Origin: Candidatus Aegiribacteria sp.
GTDB taxonomy: Bacteria; Fermentibacterota; Fermentibacteria; Fermentibacterales; Fermentibacteraceae
Direction: 5' to 3'
DNA: 16,264 bases
NCBI GenBank assembly: GCA_030634715.1
Contig: DAOWAG010000006.1
Coordinates: forward strand, 1 to 16,264
In this document: in pieces, positions 14,053 through 16,264 of the stretch
How the letters are laid out: every line of letters starts with the position of its first letter
How positions within the stretch are numbered: position 1 is the stretch's first letter
Made by a program: the position numbers and the translations under genes
The notes under the pieces: model-generated
What the model was told of the DNA's origin: nothing
Database searches by the model: none
The model's input: the letters and a program-made list of their open reading frames with translations, nothing else

Positions 14053-14793
14053 CAACAGTTAATAGACCTTCACTGTCATATTGTTCCCGGTGTTGATGAT
14101 GGACCCAGTACCTGGGAAGAATCTACTCGGCTTCTGCGCCAGATGAAAGAAAAGATGACCCACCCCGCTGTTGTAGTGGTAACCCCTCATTTTCGTCTTT
14201 CAAACAGCGAAAAAGTATTTAATTCTCAGTCGAAAAGAATACTTGAATTTCTTTCCTTTGCCAACAGATTGAGAATAGAGGATAAATTCTCTGTTCTTGC
14301 CGGCAGAGAGGTCATGCTTGACAGGTGGAAGCCTACAGCGAACACTCTTGATAGACTGAGTCTTCCAGGAACATCCTGGGTTCTGGTTGAGCATTCATTC
14401 AGCCTGCCATGGATATTTGCGCTTTTGAGAATCAGAGCTGTTCTGAAACAGGGATTCAGACCGCTGCTTGCCCATCCTGAGAGATATGCATGGTGTCGGG
14501 CTCATCCGGAAAGAATAGGCAGACTTTCAGAGCTGGGAGTGGGTATTCAGGTCTGCGCAAGAAGTCTGACTGGAACTGGAACTACAGCTGAAACAGCCTG
14601 GAGACTTATTGAAACCGGCATGGTTCATATGCTTTCCTCAGATGCTCATCACCCAGGTGATAATCTGCTTACTATTGAATTAAAACATGAGGTAGACAGA
14701 GTGGCTCCCGGTGCTTACAATCAGCTTACGGGAAAAATGCCTGAAATGGTTATGAACAACTGTGAATTACCGAAACTTCCATTTATGATCTGA
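14050..14793 (+). CDS. CpsB/YwqE-type PHP-domain tyrosine-protein phosphatase
   Basis: The protein has about 247 residues and belongs to the PHP metal-dependent phosphatase group that dephosphorylates the BY-kinases controlling capsule or exopolysaccharide export. Metal ligands and motifs are visible: IDLHCHIVPGVDDGP (His8, His10, Asp16, Asp17), TPHFR, GREVML, LLAHPERY and SSDAHHPG. IQVCARSLTG matches the family's LQxxxxSLxG strand. The start is unclear. ATT at 14050 lies 6 nt after a perfect AAGGAG (14038-14043) and gives MQQLIDLHCH, the usual short N-terminus. TTG at 14020 is the only conventional start, but it has no ribosome site and would put the AAGGAG inside the gene. The stop is TGA. 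The gene is followed by rmlD after 19 nt, so a surface polysaccharide role fits. No kinase gene is in the window. Confidence 0.8.
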   Translation: MQQLIDLHCHIVPGVDDGPSTWEESTRLLRQMKEKMTHPAVVVVTPHFRLSNSEKVFNSQSKRILEFLSFANRLRIEDKFSVLAGREVMLDRWKPTANTLDRLSLPGTSWVLVEHSFSLPWIFALLRIRAVLKQGFRPLLAHPERYAWCRAHPERIGRLSELGVGIQVCARSLTGTGTTAETAWRLIETGMVHMLSSDAHHPGDNLLTIELKHEVDRVAPGAYNQLTGKMPEMVMNNCELPKLPFMI

Positions 14794-14812
14794 TCTGGAA
14801 TAAAGAGGGAAA

Positions 14813-15616
14813 GTGAAAAAAATTCTGATAATCGGTGTGAAAGGGCAACTGGGTTCCGTATTTCAGAATCTACTGGGAGATGAAGCGGAAGGAATTGATC
14901 TTCCTGATGCGAATGTTACTGATCCGGAATCGATTCAGAGTACTGTTGACAGGATAGATCCCGAGTGGATCATTAACTGCTCTGCCGTAACCGATGTTGA
15001 TCTTTGTCAGAGAAAACCCGGACTGGCATTTAGAGTACACAGAGATGGAGTAAGGAATCTTGCCCGTACCGGCAGGAAACTCGTGACTTTCTCAACCGAT
15101 CATATTTTCAATGGTGTATTTGATCGCGGGAAGCCATTTCTTGAGGATGATACTCCCTCACCTGCTAACATTTATGGAGAGAGTAAATATCAGGGCGAAT
15201 CTGAAGCCCTTCGCGGACATGAGAATAACATCGTTATAAGAACCTCCTGGTTGTTCTCGGAATCGATGGGAATGGTTCCATATTTCTGGAGGATGCTGTC
15301 GGATAACATCAGGATAAAAGCTGTCACCGATCAGATTGCCTGTTTGACCTATGCGCCTGATCTTGCCGAGGCGGTTCTGAAGATTATTATTGAGGGCAAG
15401 TCCGGTCTATTTCATCTTGTGAGCAATCCAGGGATGACTCCTGCTTTCCTCGCAACCAGACTTGCGGAATATGTTGAAGGTACAATTCAGGAAATAACCT
15501 GGGCTCAGCTTGATCTCGACGCTCCAAGACCTGCCTATTCAGCTCTGGCAACATTCAGAGGCCTTGAACTTCCAACAGTGTGGGATGCGGTTGAAAGATG
15601 GAGGATAAGGAAATGA
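14813..15616 (+). CDS. rmlD: dTDP-4-dehydrorhamnose reductase RmlD (RfbD)
   Basis: RmlD reduces dTDP-4-dehydro-L-rhamnose to dTDP-L-rhamnose, the donor for rhamnose in O-antigen and other surface glycans. The protein has 267 residues, slightly shorter than the usual 280-300. The Rossmann NAD(P)-binding motif is GVKGQLG (8-14). FSTDHIFNG (93-101) stands for the family's STDYVFDG, and the catalytic Tyr and Lys are in IYGESKYQGE (Tyr121, Lys125). NIVIRTSWLFSE and the C-terminal RPAYSALATFRGLE match the family's R-TSWL and RP.nS.L segments. The start is GTG at 14813 with GAGG (14805-14808) 4 nt upstream. The TGA overlaps the gmhA ATG as ATGA. Other rml genes are not in the window, so a closely related sugar reductase remains possible. 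Confidence 0.88.
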   Translation: MKKILIIGVKGQLGSVFQNLLGDEAEGIDLPDANVTDPESIQSTVDRIDPEWIINCSAVTDVDLCQRKPGLAFRVHRDGVRNLARTGRKLVTFSTDHIFNGVFDRGKPFLEDDTPSPANIYGESKYQGESEALRGHENNIVIRTSWLFSESMGMVPYFWRMLSDNIRIKAVTDQIACLTYAPDLAEAVLKIIIEGKSGLFHLVSNPGMTPAFLATRLAEYVEGTIQEITWAQLDLDAPRPAYSALATFRGLELPTVWDAVERWRIRK

Positions 15617-16182
15617 CTGAAATAGAGAAATACGTTGAAGCCGCGAAGACTTCGATAGACACAATTGACTGCGATAAGATAAAAAGGGCATCCGATCTAT
15701 GCGTGGAATCGGTTCTTTCCGGAGGAACGATTTTCTTCTGTGGAAACGGCGGGAGCGCTGTTGATGCCCAGCACCTGGCAGGTGAATTAATCGGTCGCTT
15801 CCGGCTTGACAGGGAAGCTATTCCAGCTATCGCTATTACGGCTAATGCAGCTATTATTACAGCCATAGCTAATGATTACGATTATTCAGAGATATTTGCC
15901 AGACAACTGGAGGCGTTAGGAGAATCCGGAGATACTCTGATTGCGATATCAACTAGTGGACGCTCGCAGAATGTAATAAAAGCTGTTGAGGAAGCTCAAA
16001 GAAAATCAATGAAGGTAATAAGCTTCACTGGCAGTGATGGAGGGGAAATCGCACGAAGGGCTGATGTTTCTGTGAGAGCGATTTCGGACGAGACCAGTCA
16101 CATACAGGAAGCGCTTCTGATAGCCGGACATGCTATTTGCTCAGCTGTAGAATGTGCGTGTACAGACATCCGTGGCAGGTAA
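15613..16182 (+). CDS. gmhA: Sedoheptulose-7-phosphate isomerase GmhA
   Basis: GmhA converts sedoheptulose 7-phosphate to D-glycero-manno-heptose 7-phosphate, the first step to ADP- or GDP-activated heptose for lipopolysaccharide core or S-layer glycans. The protein has 189 residues in the SIS fold. GNGGSAVDAQHLAGELIGRF starts at residue 44 and is the GmhA signature. ITAIANDYDYSEIFARQ, ISTSGRSQNVIKAVEEA and the C-terminal TSHIQEALLIAGHAIC, with the family's Gln, Glu and His, are also present. ATG at 15613 is preferred: GGAGG at 15600-15604 is 8 nt upstream and the start overlaps the rmlD stop (ATGA). An ATG at 15598 would add five residues and has no site. The stop is TAA. The bond to rmlD suggests one operon for surface sugars. 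Confidence 0.93.
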   Translation: MTEIEKYVEAAKTSIDTIDCDKIKRASDLCVESVLSGGTIFFCGNGGSAVDAQHLAGELIGRFRLDREAIPAIAITANAAIITAIANDYDYSEIFARQLEALGESGDTLIAISTSGRSQNVIKAVEEAQRKSMKVISFTGSDGGEIARRADVSVRAISDETSHIQEALLIAGHAICSAVECACTDIRGR

Positions 16183-16187
16183 CTGAT

Positions 16188-16264
16188 TTGAAGAAACACA
16201 GTGTCTGGAAACACCTGATTCCCGGAGTAATAATAGCCGGAATCGCTCTATTTCTCACTTATCG
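16188..16264 (+). CDS. Probable membrane protein, 5' end only
   Basis: A TTG start 5 nt after the gmhA stop opens a frame reading MKKHSVWKHLIPGVIIAGIALFLTY up to the window end. Basic residues followed by a 17-residue hydrophobic stretch indicate an N-terminal membrane helix. Proteins of the lysylphosphatidylglycerol synthase-like flippase group often begin this way, but 25 codons are too few to decide. The only ribosome site candidate, GGCAGG at 16174-16179, lies in the gmhA end, 8 nt before the TTG. Confidence 0.5.
   Translation, partial: MKKHSVWKHLIPGVIIAGIALFLTY

Noticed and set aside
1..16264. CRISPR arrays, insertion sequences, prophage or toxin-antitoxin genes
   Set aside because: No spaced direct repeats, terminal inverted repeats, transposase or integrase motifs were seen; almost all of the window is filled by the genes listed.

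Overview
The window looks like a stretch of chromosome from a diderm (Gram-negative-type) bacterium of moderate GC. The evidence is a Tol-Pal envelope operon, a predicted beta-barrel outer-membrane protein, several lipoproteins and sugar-heptose genes. Gene density is high, with many start/stop overlaps, and the genes are of ordinary bacterial type. I cannot assign a phylum; no single gene here is diagnostic, and an uncultured lineage is possible. No insertion sequences, prophage genes or CRISPR arrays are visible.

Layout: (1) 1-3054, the end of a tol-pal operon: a TolA/TonB-like C-terminal part, tolB, pal and ybgF/cpoB. (2) 3055-3270, a gap with a weak hairpin and a plausible sigma70-type promoter, then tRNA-Leu(UAG). 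(3) 3292-8288, the protein-quality-control set tig-clpP-clpX, then the ribosome-assembly GTPase engB and purA. (4) 8276-12896, a TatD nuclease fused to a radical SAM domain, rsmA (ksgA), a beta-barrel protein and a lipoprotein, linked by TAATG overlaps or very short gaps. (5) 12919-13993, a TrmN6-like methyltransferase on the plus strand whose 3' end overlaps a minus-strand secreted protein of unknown function. (6) 14050-16264, a cell-surface carbohydrate group: a CpsB/YwqE-type PHP phosphatase, rmlD (dTDP-4-dehydrorhamnose reductase), gmhA (sedoheptulose-7-phosphate isomerase) and the first codons of a probable membrane protein.

The most striking signal is the amber codon. Two genes that otherwise read as continuous proteins are interrupted by a single in-frame TAG with no frameshift: the TolA-like gene (217-219) and purA (7887-7889). 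In purA the TAG falls within a highly conserved block directly before the GNEYGATTGRPRR segment. No in-frame TAA or TGA interrupts any other gene. A third TAG ends tig, two codons before a TGA that overlaps the clpP start (TAG TCC TGATG). Against wholesale recoding, TAG directly follows the terminal Phe of the predicted beta-barrel protein and also ends the lipoprotein gene, so it apparently still serves as a stop. Possible explanations are amber suppression, pyrrolysine-type ambiguous decoding, programmed readthrough, or two independent C-to-T type errors or mutations.

Other points of note are a ClpP whose catalytic Asp position reads Asn, two genes (tatD fusion, PHP phosphatase) whose best starts are rare codons (CTG, ATT) behind good Shine-Dalgarno sequences, and the TatD-radical SAM fusion itself.
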